64,000 nt of DNA, taken from assembly GCF_004303025.1 (NCBI RefSeq), contig NZ_PJQW01000001.1:172774-236773 (forward strand). The letters are read 5' to 3'. The DNA is from Flavobacterium sp. J27. GTDB taxonomy: Bacteria > Bacteroidota > Bacteroidia > Flavobacteriales > Flavobacteriaceae. Position numbers and translations under genes: made by a program. The notes under the pieces were generated by a model. The model ran no database searches and was not told the origin of the DNA. It saw nothing but the letters and a program-made list of their open reading frames with translations. Shown in pieces: positions 1 to 8,927 of this stretch. Every line of letters begins with the position of its first letter. Positions within the stretch are counted from its first letter, which is position 1.

Positions 1-2
1 TT

Positions 3-3000
3 TCACCCAATAGTGAAGTGTTGTATTTTACTGAAGAGATTCCTGCTACTGTAGTTTATCAATGTGATTTAACTGCTTCTACTATATCTAACACTGTTTT
101 GCCAGTTTATTCTGGTTCAAATCCTTTGGCTACGGCTTTACAGTTAGGCCCCGATAATAAAATATATATAGGCCAATTGGCTGCGAATAAATTAGGTATT
201 ATTAATGATCCTAATACTTTGAATATAGGATGTAATTTACAAATGAATGCTGTCGACTTAGGAGGTAGATATTGTTTTAGAGGCTTACCCCCTTTTGTGT
301 CTTCTTTTTTCTTTACTCCAAATATTCAATTTGAAAACAATTGTGTAGGAGAGAATATACAGTTTCAGTTTAATACTAGTCAGCCTGTTTTAAGTGCTAA
401 TTGGGATTTTGGAGATGGTTTTACTTCTACTGCTATTTCTCCTTCTCATGTATATACGTCTATTGGGAACTATACTGTTTCTGTTCAAGTAACTACTGTA
501 CAAGGCACTGGAAATAATACTAGAGAAATTATTATTTCAGCAGTACCAATTGCGACAGAACCTAATAATATCTTAATCTGTGATACAAATAATGATGGGT
601 TCTATAATTTCAATTTAACACAAAATGCATCCGCTATTCTTAACGGTCAATCTGCTACAGCGTTTGGTGTGCATTATTATGCAAATGCTACTGATTATGC
701 CAATAAGATTGTTATAGCAAACCCAAGTGCCTATCAAAATTTAATAGCGTACCAATCTCAAACAATAGTAGCGGAAGTATATAATTTAGAAAATGGCAAT
801 TGTACAGCAACCACTACTTTTGATATTCAAGTATTTGAAATTCCAACTCCATTAACTATTGTTCCTGCTATTAGAAAATGTGATGATACTAGTTTTGGTA
901 CCAACAATGATAATCGAATTGTGTTTGATTTAACCCAAAATGAAAATACTATTTTAAATGGTCAGTCGAGCAACAATTTTACGGTTTCTTATTATAGTGA
1001 TTCTGGTTTTACCAATAGTATAGCTACTCCTAACTCATATGTTAATACAAATTCTTTTGAAACGATTTATGTTCAGGTTATTAATATTTTCAATGCAAAT
1101 TGTATTGCAACAACCTCATTCGAAATAGAAGTATATCCAAATCCTGTAATCAATTCACCTGTAACTCTAAAACAATGTGATGATGATAACGATGGATTTA
1201 GTGCTTTTAATTTAACAGAAGCTGAAAATTTAATAGTTACCAATGCAACTGAATTTACTATTGCTTATTTCGAAACGCTATTAGATGCCGAAAACAATAA
1301 CAATATCATTACTAATGTTACGGCTTACACCAATCAAACGGTAAGTACAGATACTGTATATGTTAGAATAACCAATACTAATGGTTGCTATAGTGTTTCA
1401 CAATTGAATCTTGTAGTTTCCACTACTTTAATTTCAAACAACATTCAAGAAACTTTTACCGTTTGTGATGATATGGCTTCTGGTTCTAATACCGATGGAA
1501 TTGCCTCTTTCGATTTTAGCAGTATTAATGCACAAATTTTGGCGCAATATCCTAGTGGACAATTAGTAGATATTACTTACTATCGTAATATAACGGATGC
1601 CTTAGCAGAACAAAATGCGATTGCAGATATTTCTAACTATACTAATATTGGCTACCCAAATTATCAAGAAATTTATGTACGAGTAGATAGCCAGCTGAAT
1701 AATGAATGCTTAGGTTTAGGTCATCATGTTACTTTATATGTTGAAAGGATACCCGTGGTGCAACCTCAAGTTTACAATCATTGTGATGATGATCAAGATG
1801 GTGTTTTTGGTTTTGATACTACCAACTTAGAAACTGACTTATTGAATGGATTAACAAATGTTACACATAGTTATTTCGATTCTCTAGGCAATCCTATAGC
1901 CATGACCAATCCGTTTTTTACTACGTCTCAAATAATTACAGTTAGAGCTACTAACAATTCAGCTACTGGTTGTTATTTCGAAACCACCATAACTTTTACA
2001 GTAGATGATTTGCCAGAAGCATTTCCAATACCTGTTGGTTTAATAACCGTTTGTGATGACGAAGTAAATCCTAGTTTCCAAGACGGTTTATATGCTTTTA
2101 ATACCAGTAATTTTGAAAGCACTATTCTAGGTAATCAAAATGGAATGATAGTAACTTATTTTGATGAAAATGGAAACCCATTATCTAGCCCATTACCTAA
2201 TCCCTTTATTTCAGGTTCCCAAAATATAACAGTTAACGTATCGAATCCATTAAATACGACTTGTGCTGCTAGTATGATTATCCCATTACAAGTAAACCCA
2301 GTTCCAGAGGTTGAATTAATTGGTGATGGGTTGGTCTGTAGCGATAATACTTCTTTTACACTTAATATCGATGCAGGTTTAATAGATTCAAGTACCCAAA
2401 ATGAGTATAACTATCAATGGTATTTAGATAATTCACTTTTACCTAATGAAACGAATTACAATCTTGTGGTAAATAATGAAGGTGTTTACTCAGTGATAGT
2501 GACTAATGCAACGAATTGTTCGAGAACAAGAACAATAACAGTTACGGCATCTGATGTAGCTACCATTAATAACATTCAAATTAATGATTTAACCGACACG
2601 AATTCTATTATCGTTTCGGTATCAGGAAACGGAAGCTATGAATATAGTTTAGACAATGAAAATTATCAATCTTCCAATATATTTACTAATTTAGATGCTG
2701 GTATTTATACAGTTTATGTAAAAGACAGCTATGGTTGTGGAGTTACCACAAAAGAAATAAGTATTTTAGGTATTCCAAAATTCTTTACACCTAATGGAGA
2801 TGGATTTAATGATACTTGGAATATTAAAGGAGTAAACAATACTTTCAATTCCAAAACGATGCTTTACATTTTTGATCGTTATGGTAAATTACTAAAGCAA
2901 ATTAGCCCTTTAGGAAACGGATGGGATGGTACTTTTAATGCACAACAAATGCCATCAGCAGATTATTGGTATACCATAAAACTAGAAAATGGAAGAATAC

Positions 3001-3029
3001 TTAAAGGCCATTTTACATTGAAAAGATAA
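3..3029 (+). CDS. T9SS type B adhesin, C-terminal part (5' truncated)
   Basis: Large secreted surface protein cut by the left edge: the frame stays open upstream of the first GTG at 18, so the real start lies outside the window. The numbering below counts from that GTG. A beta-propeller-like end covers roughly 1-100 and a PKD domain follows at about 105-175 (DFGDGF and the GNYTVSVQV-type end). Six modules of about 100 residues come next, each opening with a Cys-Asp-rich signature (for example CDTNNDGF, CDDDNDGF, CDDDQDGV). An Ig-like stretch lies near 780-870. The last 85 residues form a T9SS type B sorting domain (FFTPNGDGFNDTW, FDRYGKLLKQ, GWDGTFNAQQMP). Known for the family: such proteins cross the outer membrane by T9SS and act as adhesins or in gliding. 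The acidic modules suggest calcium binding, which is inference. Ligand unknown. Confidence 0.9.
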   Translation, partial: SPNSEVLYFTEEIPATVVYQCDLTASTISNTVLPVYSGSNPLATALQLGPDNKIYIGQLAANKLGIINDPNTLNIGCNLQMNAVDLGGRYCFRGLPPFVSSFFFTPNIQFENNCVGENIQFQFNTSQPVLSANWDFGDGFTSTAISPSHVYTSIGNYTVSVQVTTVQGTGNNTREIIISAVPIATEPNNILICDTNNDGFYNFNLTQNASAILNGQSATAFGVHYYANATDYANKIVIANPSAYQNLIAYQSQTIVAEVYNLENGNCTATTTFDIQVFEIPTPLTIVPAIRKCDDTSFGTNNDNRIVFDLTQNENTILNGQSSNNFTVSYYSDSGFTNSIATPNSYVNTNSFETIYVQVINIFNANCIATTSFEIEVYPNPVINSPVTLKQCDDDNDGFSAFNLTEAENLIVTNATEFTIAYFETLLDAENNNNIITNVTAYTNQTVSTDTVYVRITNTNGCYSVSQLNLVVSTTLISNNIQETFTVCDDMASGSNTDGIASFDFSSINAQILAQYPSGQLVDITYYRNITDALAEQNAIADISNYTNIGYPNYQEIYVRVDSQLNNECLGLGHHVTLYVERIPVVQPQVYNHCDDDQDGVFGFDTTNLETDLLNGLTNVTHSYFDSLGNPIAMTNPFFTTSQIITVRATNNSATGCYFETTITFTVDDLPEAFPIPVGLITVCDDEVNPSFQDGLYAFNTSNFESTILGNQNGMIVTYFDENGNPLSSPLPNPFISGSQNITVNVSNPLNTTCAASMIIPLQVNPVPEVELIGDGLVCSDNTSFTLNIDAGLIDSSTQNEYNYQWYLDNSLLPNETNYNLVVNNEGVYSVIVTNATNCSRTRTITVTASDVATINNIQINDLTDTNSIIVSVSGNGSYEYSLDNENYQSSNIFTNLDAGIYTVYVKDSYGCGVTTKEISILGIPKFFTPNGDGFNDTWNIKGVNNTFNSKTMLYIFDRYGKLLKQISPLGNGWDGTFNAQQMPSADYWYTIKLENGRILKGHFTLKR

Positions 3030-3080
3030 GATTTTTTTATTGAGTATGTTATTTTAAAAAAATGTATATATTCGTGTATT

Positions 3081-3932
3081 ATGCATTCACAAATCACAAC
3101 CACACAATTAAAGCAGTTTTACGAACAAGGTTTTGTAAAAATAGAAAATTGTTTGTCTCCAGCATTATTACAAAAATTGCGTACCTTTTTTGATGAAGTA
3201 ATAGCTGATGAAAATGACCTCCAAAAAGTAACCATTTCAGTGGGTGAAAAAAAGTTCATTACAAATGTGGAATTGCTGTGTTATAAAAATAATTTGGCTT
3301 GTTTAGAATTGTTGGGTCTGCCTTTTTTACTAGACATGGCTCAAAAAATTTGTGGACCCGATTTTTTTGCGATTCAAGAATTTGCGGTAATTAAAAATTC
3401 GGGTGATCAATTACCCGTTTTATGGCATCAAGACATGATGCATGAACGCACAGGCAATTGCTTTACGGTGGGTATTTATGTAGACGATGCCCATGCAGGT
3501 GATGGGGCTTTAAAAGTCGTTCCCAAAAGCCATTTGAGTTCAAAAACCATTTGTGAATTGGCACAAGAAGAAGCTATTGAAGTACCTATGAATGCAGGTG
3601 ATATTCTCGTTCATGATATGATGTTGGCACATAGTTCTGCTATTTTACAAAAGCATGATAAAAGACGTGTCATTTATTTCGAATTTTTGTCGGCCAAACA
3701 AGTCGCTACAGAAGGAATTTATACAGCTGAATTAGTGGAAAACAGAACCCAATTGTTAGCTGTTGCCACCAGTTATTACCACTTGCAAAACCCTTTATTG
3801 CCGCAATTTCAGTGGAAAAAAAAGGTAACTTGCTATGAAAATGAAGAACAAATTAGAACCGCTTTACATACTATTTATGCCATGCCAATTCACGCCAAGC
3901 CATCTAATTATTGTTTTGAATTACCCAAATAA
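3081..3932 (+). CDS. phytanoyl-CoA dioxygenase (PhyH) family protein
   Basis: Predicted Fe(II)/2-oxoglutarate-dependent oxygenase of 283 residues, a usual length for the family. The metal-binding HxD is visible as H116-Q-D118 (LWHQDMMHE). The distal histidine is probably H184 (LAHSS), and R195/R196 ahead of VIYFEF could bind 2-oxoglutarate. A GDGALKVVPKSH stretch matches the core double-stranded beta helix. The substrate cannot be read from sequence or context. The gene stands alone between an adhesin and convergent radA, and its last 12 bases overlap the radA 3' end. No signal peptide, so cytoplasmic. The call is to family level only. Confidence 0.8.
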   Translation: MHSQITTTQLKQFYEQGFVKIENCLSPALLQKLRTFFDEVIADENDLQKVTISVGEKKFITNVELLCYKNNLACLELLGLPFLLDMAQKICGPDFFAIQEFAVIKNSGDQLPVLWHQDMMHERTGNCFTVGIYVDDAHAGDGALKVVPKSHLSSKTICELAQEEAIEVPMNAGDILVHDMMLAHSSAILQKHDKRRVIYFEFLSAKQVATEGIYTAELVENRTQLLAVATSYYHLQNPLLPQFQWKKKVTCYENEEQIRTALHTIYAMPIHAKPSNYCFELPK

Positions 3933-5282
3933 CTCACTAACTACATCTTCAATTTTGGATACTAAAACCACTTTGATAGCGGTATTTTTTAAGGTAATTT
4001 TATTGTGTTTAGAAACCAAAATAGTAGTAAAACCTAGTTTTTCTGCTTCTTGAATGCGTTGGTCTATTCGGTTAACAGGTCTAATTTCACCGGAAAGACC
4101 TACTTCACCTGCAAAACAAAAACCTTCTTCTATACTGATGTCTTCGTTTGAAGATAAGATAGCAGCCACAACAGCCAAATCAATAGCAGTATCATCAACC
4201 GAAATTCCACCAGTAACATTCAAAAAAACATCCTTCATACCTAAACGAAAACCTGCTCTTTTCTCTAATACAGCTAAAATCATGTTCAAGCGTTTGGCAT
4301 TATATCCTGTCGTACTTCGTTGCGGTGTTCCATAAACAGCCGAACTTACCAAAGATTGAATTTCTATCATTAAAGGACGCATTCCTTCTAAAGTACACGC
4401 AATTGCTGTGCCTGATAAAGCTTCTTCTTTATGTGAAATTAAAATCTCTGAAGGATTGTCTACTTCTCGTAAACCGTTGCCTAGCATTTCATAAATACCT
4501 AATTCTGCAGTAGAACCGAAACGATTTTTTAGAGAACGCAAAATACGATACACATGATTACGATCGCCTTCAAACTGTAGCACCGTATCTACCATGTGTT
4601 CCAAAATTTTTGGACCAGCAATAGTACCATCTTTAGTAATATGACCAATTAAAATCACAGGAACATTCGTTTCTTTAGCAAATTTAATCAGTTCTGCGGT
4701 ACATTCTCTAATTTGAGAAATACTACCCGCTGAGGATTCTATATAATCGGTGTGTAAGGTTTGTATTGAATCTATAATGACAATTTCTGGTTCCATTTCC
4801 TGAATTTGTCTGAAAATATTTTGTGTTTTGGTTTCAGTAAGAATGTAACAATTGTCGCTGTTAGGAACAATACGTTCCGCACGCATTTTAATTTGTTTCT
4901 GACTTTCTTCCCCAGAAACATATAACGTTTTGTAAGGTAATTTTAAAGAAATTTGAAGTAAGAGTGTGCTTTTACCAATACCTGGTTCTCCTCCTAAAAG
5001 TGTTAAAGAACCAGGAACTAAACCGCCTCCTAACACACGATTTAATTCATTGTCTGTGGTGTTGAGTCGGATTTCTTGTGCCGAATCAATTTCTTTAATT
5101 AATAATGGTTTAGGGGCTTTGGAAATCGAATTAGTTTCTGTTTTCCAAGCTTTTTTTTCTTCTTTTTGAATAACTTCTTCTACTATGGTATTCCATTCTT
5201 TACAAGCATGACATTGGCCTTGCCATTTTGAAAAAGAAGTGCCACAATTCTGACAATAAAAAGCTGTTTTTACCTTAGCCAT
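3921..5282 (-). CDS. radA: DNA repair protein RadA
   Basis: Branch-migration helicase that processes recombination intermediates alongside RecA. The 453 residues are full length. An N-terminal zinc finger uses C10, C13, C24 and C27. The Walker A motif GEPGIGKST is at 98-106. The RadA-specific KNRFG motif is at 252-256. A Lon-protease-like C-terminal domain carries NVTGGISVDDTAIDLAV and LSGEIRPV. The gene lies 6 bases downstream of the alpha/beta hydrolase gene and is probably co-transcribed with it. Its stop codon lies inside the end of the convergent PhyH gene. Confidence 0.97.
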   Translation of the reverse strand: MAKVKTAFYCQNCGTSFSKWQGQCHACKEWNTIVEEVIQKEEKKAWKTETNSISKAPKPLLIKEIDSAQEIRLNTTDNELNRVLGGGLVPGSLTLLGGEPGIGKSTLLLQISLKLPYKTLYVSGEESQKQIKMRAERIVPNSDNCYILTETKTQNIFRQIQEMEPEIVIIDSIQTLHTDYIESSAGSISQIRECTAELIKFAKETNVPVILIGHITKDGTIAGPKILEHMVDTVLQFEGDRNHVYRILRSLKNRFGSTAELGIYEMLGNGLREVDNPSEILISHKEEALSGTAIACTLEGMRPLMIEIQSLVSSAVYGTPQRSTTGYNAKRLNMILAVLEKRAGFRLGMKDVFLNVTGGISVDDTAIDLAVVAAILSSNEDISIEEGFCFAGEVGLSGEIRPVNRIDQRIQEAEKLGFTTILVSKHNKITLKNTAIKVVLVSKIEDVVSELFG

Positions 5283-5288
5283 ATCTTT

Positions 5289-6503
5289 TTATTCTCCTTC
5301 TTTTTTCTCTTCACTTCCTTCTTCAGGAGCGGGTTCAACATATTCTTCTACAGTAGAGGCGTCTTCCTTACCTTTTAAGCTTTCCGCTTTATCAAGCATG
5401 AATGATTTTGTTATTTCTCTAATTTCTTCTAAAGTATATCCTTTTCTATATTCTTTAACGGCTTTTTTAAATTCACCCGATTTTTCGTAATATAAGGCTT
5501 GGTGATAGGTTCCTAAAGTAGTTTTTGGATAGTTTTTGTCTGCATATTTTCCTAGTTCTTGTAATTCAAAATAGGCTTTATTTTTTAAGATGGCAGCTTC
5601 AATTGCTTTAAAGTCAGTTAATCTTGGTTTTAATTTCAATCCAAATTTTTCTTCTAACTTCGTATACTTATCAATTAAATATTGTGTATATCCTTTTTCA
5701 AGAGTAACAATTTTTTCTTTGTATTCCATCATTGAAATAGGTTGGTACCCATCAAAAATAAAATATAAAGCTTGAGGAATAGCTAAAGCAACAAGCGAAT
5801 AATGACTTGCTCCTTTAAATTGGTCAAAACGATAATTAAATGTTTTGTTTGGTATAGGAGAAATGGTTTTGTCTAATGCTTTAGCACCATCATTTATGTC
5901 GGTTAAGTCTCCTTGGCCAATAGCATGATAATAAAAAATAGGTTTTTTTATCAGCGGTAAACGTTCTGCCACTCTTTTAATCATTTGAGGCGCTAATTCG
6001 GCACCAAGAGAAATATAGGCATTAAAAACAGGATCGTCTTTGTATAAATAGAAATTCAAGAAACCTGCTGTGGTATCATGACCAGCAATAATTCTAAAAG
6101 GTTGAGTTCTGTATTTACCTTCTATGTAGGGTAATAATTCAAAGCCAATGAATTCGAAAAAACTAGCTCCTTTTCCCGAAGGCAAGCCTGTTTGGTCATA
6201 ATCGCTATCATCGAAGCGTTGTTCTCCATAGTTTTGATTGATGGCTACTATAATTGTTTCAGGTAAATCATCCCAATAATTACCATATTTTAAGTTGCCT
6301 TCAAAAGGATTTAAAAGATATTCTCCATCTAGTAATACTAAAACTGGGAATTTTTTTTCGATATCAAATTCATAATTTCCTGGTAAAGAAACGGTAAATG
6401 TTCTTTCTTGACCTAATTTTTTCGATTGGATAGATTCTGTAATTCTTTGCGAAAAAGTGAATGAAGTAACTAAGATAAATAGTAAAAGAATTCTCGTTTT
6501 CAT
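5289..6503 (-). CDS. secreted alpha/beta hydrolase-fold (esterase D-like) protein with altered nucleophile
   Basis: The 404-residue protein has an N-terminal signal peptide (about 1-19, ending TFSQ). The fold matches the Fes/esterase-D group: FPVLVLLDGEYLL near 52, then TIIVAINQ, then the nucleophile elbow. Where active members have GHSxGG, this protein reads G141-H-D143-T-T-A-G, so no serine sits at the elbow. A plausible catalytic histidine remains in GASHYSLV. The C-terminal third has TPR-like helices (HQALYYEKSGEFKKAVKEY) and an acidic Glu/Pro-rich tail. It precedes radA by 6 bases. It may use aspartate as nucleophile, or be a non-catalytic binding protein; the sequence does not decide. 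Confidence 0.75.
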   Translation of the reverse strand: MKTRILLLFILVTSFTFSQRITESIQSKKLGQERTFTVSLPGNYEFDIEKKFPVLVLLDGEYLLNPFEGNLKYGNYWDDLPETIIVAINQNYGEQRFDDSDYDQTGLPSGKGASFFEFIGFELLPYIEGKYRTQPFRIIAGHDTTAGFLNFYLYKDDPVFNAYISLGAELAPQMIKRVAERLPLIKKPIFYYHAIGQGDLTDINDGAKALDKTISPIPNKTFNYRFDQFKGASHYSLVALAIPQALYFIFDGYQPISMMEYKEKIVTLEKGYTQYLIDKYTKLEEKFGLKLKPRLTDFKAIEAAILKNKAYFELQELGKYADKNYPKTTLGTYHQALYYEKSGEFKKAVKEYRKGYTLEEIREITKSFMLDKAESLKGKEDASTVEEYVEPAPEEGSEEKKEGE

Positions 6504-6592
6504 ATAGTTATAAGTTAGTTTTGTGTTTTTTCAGGGATAAACTATATTAATGTATGTTGATTCATGCATTAAAATATGTGGCAATATACTAA

Positions 6593-7552
6593 TTAATTTT
6601 TATTGAAAAGATTCAAAAGTAAATAAGAAATTAATCCTAAAACAATAGTTAATATGGTTTGTGAAGTCCAGATAATCCAACCTAAAGCAGTGCCAGCATC
6701 TTCGGCGATACCATATAGTAAAAGTACTTTTGCTATAGAAATTGGGAAAGCACCAATACCTCCATTTGTAAACCCTACAGCTAAAGTTCCAAAAATAAAT
6801 CCCATAATTACAATATCAAAAGAAATAGAAGCTGTTTCGGGTATTGAAAAAACACAAACATAAAACATCATTAAATAAGAAAACCAAATAAAAAAGGAGT
6901 GTGCTAAATACTTCCATTTGGTTTTCATTTTTAAAATACTGGTCATTCCTTCCACTAGTCCATTAAATTTACTTTTAATTTTTAGGATAAAAGACCATTT
7001 AGACCAACGCCATAGAAATAAAAAGAGAATCATTCCTGCTAAGGCAATTCCAAAAAGTAATGCAATTTTATGAGGTGATATGTGTGAAAATATGAACGTA
7101 TTAATTTTTTCAAACTGGATTAAAAAAGCAGTGATTACAAAGAGTAAAAAAATGAGTAAATCTACCACTCTTTCCGCTACAATTGTTCCAAAACCTTTGT
7201 CAAAAGGAACTCCTTCATAATTTTTTAAAATAACAGCTCTACTTATTTCTCCTGATCTTGGAATAGTTAGATTTAATAGATAAGAGATGCTTACAGCAAA
7301 AAAGGAGTTGTAAAATTTAGGTTGATACCCTAAGTGATTTAATGAATATTTCCAGCGATATGCTCTTGACCAATATCCGAATAAAGAAATAAAAATAGAC
7401 AAAAAAACATAAAAGTAGTTTGCTTCCCTAAAATAGTCTTTTATTCGTTTTAATTCTGTTTCAGTAAAAGACGAAAATTGATAATATATAAGAGCTATTC
7501 CAATAAGTAATGGAATAACAGTTTTTAACAATTTTTTGAATGAAAACTGCAA
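6593..7552 (-). CDS. lysylphosphatidylglycerol synthase TM region / YbhN-family membrane protein
   Basis: Integral inner-membrane protein of 319 residues with about eight hydrophobic segments. It has the hallmarks of the flippase-like UPF0104 family: FYNSFFAVSISYLLNLTIPRSGEISRAVIL in the N-terminal half, the VAERVVDLL motif, and a late GFTNGGIGAFP loop. Relatives are the membrane part of MprF or lone YbhN/AglD2 proteins; the substrate is unknown and there is no lysyl-transferase domain here. The gene starts 3 bases after the panD stop, so it is probably translated from the panD transcript. That linkage does not by itself imply a role in pantothenate metabolism. Confidence 0.8.
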   Translation of the reverse strand: MQFSFKKLLKTVIPLLIGIALIYYQFSSFTETELKRIKDYFREANYFYVFLSIFISLFGYWSRAYRWKYSLNHLGYQPKFYNSFFAVSISYLLNLTIPRSGEISRAVILKNYEGVPFDKGFGTIVAERVVDLLIFLLFVITAFLIQFEKINTFIFSHISPHKIALLFGIALAGMILFLFLWRWSKWSFILKIKSKFNGLVEGMTSILKMKTKWKYLAHSFFIWFSYLMMFYVCVFSIPETASISFDIVIMGFIFGTLAVGFTNGGIGAFPISIAKVLLLYGIAEDAGTALGWIIWTSQTILTIVLGLISYLLLNLFNKN

Positions 7553-7555
7553 AAC

Positions 7556-7906
7556 TTATGTTAGTGAATTATCTTTTTCGTTTGGAAAAACTAAAGTAGG
7601 CTTGAATTTTTTAGCTTCTTCAAAGTCCATAGAAGCATAAGAAATAATAATAATAATATCGCCTCTGTGAACTTTTCTTGCAGCTGGACCATTTAAAGTA
7701 ATTTCACCTGTATTTTTGGGACCTTTAATGGCATAAGTTTCTAATCGTTCTCCATTATTAATGTTAACGATTTGTACTTTTTCACCTTCAATAATATTAG
7801 AAGCCTCCATTAATGTTTCATCAATGGTAATACTTCCTATGTAATTCAAATCGGCTCCTGTAACGGTAACTCTATGAATTTTTGATTTAACTACTTGAAT
7901 ATGCAT
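7556..7906 (-). CDS. panD: aspartate 1-decarboxylase
   Basis: Makes beta-alanine from L-aspartate for pantothenate and CoA synthesis. It is a pyruvoyl enzyme, made as a proenzyme that cleaves itself at Gly24-Ser25, visible here in NYIGSITID. The length of 116 residues and the sequence [12 protein letters not shown] plus [20 protein letters not shown] fit the family throughout. It lies downstream of panC on the same strand with a 65-base gap, and upstream of the YbhN-like gene with a 3-base gap. A -7 promoter-like box sits only 5 bases before its ATG. Confidence 0.97.
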   Translation of the reverse strand: MHIQVVKSKIHRVTVTGADLNYIGSITIDETLMEASNIIEGEKVQIVNINNGERLETYAIKGPKNTGEITLNGPAARKVHRGDIIIIISYASMDFEEAKKFKPTLVFPNEKDNSLT

Positions 7907-7910
7907 GGTG

Positions 7911-7918
7911 CAAAGGTA
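7911..7918 (-). promoter_or_regulatory. -7 box before panD
   Basis: TACCTTTG on the minus strand, only 4 bases from the panD ATG. No clear -33 element. Would give a leaderless or very short-leader mRNA. Confidence 0.4.
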
Positions 7919-7971
7919 ATTATTTTGGATAAATTAATTATTTTTTTTTAAGAAATCTAATTGGCTATTTT

Positions 7972-8820
7972 TTAGTATAAAGAGATGTTGTCTATTAGTC
8001 TAATATTTTCGATATAAACAGCTATAAAACCTCTGTATTTTTTGGTTTTACTTTTCCTTACACAAGTACTTAACGTTTCTTCGTCAGCAATTTCAAAATA
8101 TTCCAAATTAAAATCAGGATGTTTTTCAAAAACGTTAGAAACTATTTGGGTTACTTCTTTTGCAGATTTTGTTTGAAATTGCGTTTTTGCTGCTAGTAAA
8201 GTTTGATAAATAATTGCTGCTTTTTCTCTAGCTTTAGGGGAAAGTCTTTCGTTTCTTGAGCTCATTGCTAAACCATTTTTTTCTCTAAAAATAGGACATC
8301 CAATTATACATACAGGAAGATTGTGTTTTGCAACTAATTTTTTTACAATTTGTAATTGTTGGAAATCTTTTTCTCCAAAATACGCTTTTTGAGGTTGTAT
8401 AATTTCAAAAAAGCGTTTTATGATAGTGCCTACACCATCAAAATGACCAGTTCTATGTTTTCCTTCCATTTTTGTTTCCAATCCATCATAGTTGAAATGT
8501 TCCGATACAATATCTTTTAAATAAATATCTTCAACTGATGGAGCGTATATTAAAATGTCTTTATGTAGCATTTTTATTTTTTCAATATCAGATGCTAAAG
8601 TGCGAGGGTACTTTTCTAAATCTTCTTTGTTGTTGAACTGTGTTGGATTAACAAAAATACTTACAATTACAGAGTCATTTTCTTTCAGTGCTTCTTTCAT
8701 TAAAGAAAGGTGGCCTTCGTGAAGAGCTCCCATAGTAGGGACAAAACCTATTGTTTTATTATCATTAGTTAATAAACTTAAATGAGAAGATAAAACGTTC
8801 TGTTCAGTAAAAATAACCAT
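7972..8820 (-). CDS. panC: pantoate--beta-alanine ligase
   Basis: Joins pantoate and beta-alanine through a pantoyl-adenylate to give pantothenate. The 282 residues show the HIGH-type nucleotide-binding motif MGALHEGH (30-37), FVNPTQFN, GEKDFQQLQIVKKL and the MSSRNERL motif that replaces KMSKS. Together with adjacent panD it supplies the last pantothenate step; panB and panE are not in this window. It is transcribed divergently from the glycogen-synthase-like gene across a 107-base intergenic region with a -7 box on each strand. Confidence 0.97.
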   Translation of the reverse strand: MVIFTEQNVLSSHLSLLTNDNKTIGFVPTMGALHEGHLSLMKEALKENDSVIVSIFVNPTQFNNKEDLEKYPRTLASDIEKIKMLHKDILIYAPSVEDIYLKDIVSEHFNYDGLETKMEGKHRTGHFDGVGTIIKRFFEIIQPQKAYFGEKDFQQLQIVKKLVAKHNLPVCIIGCPIFREKNGLAMSSRNERLSPKAREKAAIIYQTLLAAKTQFQTKSAKEVTQIVSNVFEKHPDFNLEYFEIADEETLSTCVRKSKTKKYRGFIAVYIENIRLIDNISLY

Positions 8821-8843
8821 AAGGTTTTAGATTAATTAGGATG

Positions 8844-8851
8844 CAAACTTA
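8844..8851 (-). promoter_or_regulatory. -7 box before panC
   Basis: TAAGTTTG on the minus strand, about 23 bases before the panC ATG. Matches TAnnTTTG; -33 not clear. Confidence 0.4.
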
Positions 8852-8882
8852 CTATTTTACTAGATAAATCCATAAATTTTTG

Positions 8883-8890
8883 TAATTTTG
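8883..8890 (+). promoter_or_regulatory. -7 box before the glycogen-synthase-like gene
   Basis: TAATTTTG, 37 bases before the ATG at 8928. Matches TAnnTTTG; -33 not clear. Confidence 0.4.
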
Positions 8891-8927
8891 CATGTTTTTT
8901 AAAAACAAATGTTAAACAAAATAAATT

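Noticed and set aside
540..2330. Repeat modules of the adhesin as a recent tandem DNA repeat
   Set aside because: The similarity is at protein level only; the DNA of the modules has diverged, so it is not a nucleotide repeat.
3835..4335. Plus-strand frames opposite the 3' half of radA
   Set aside because: RadA is intact across the region; the plus-strand products show no recognisable domain, signal peptide or start context.
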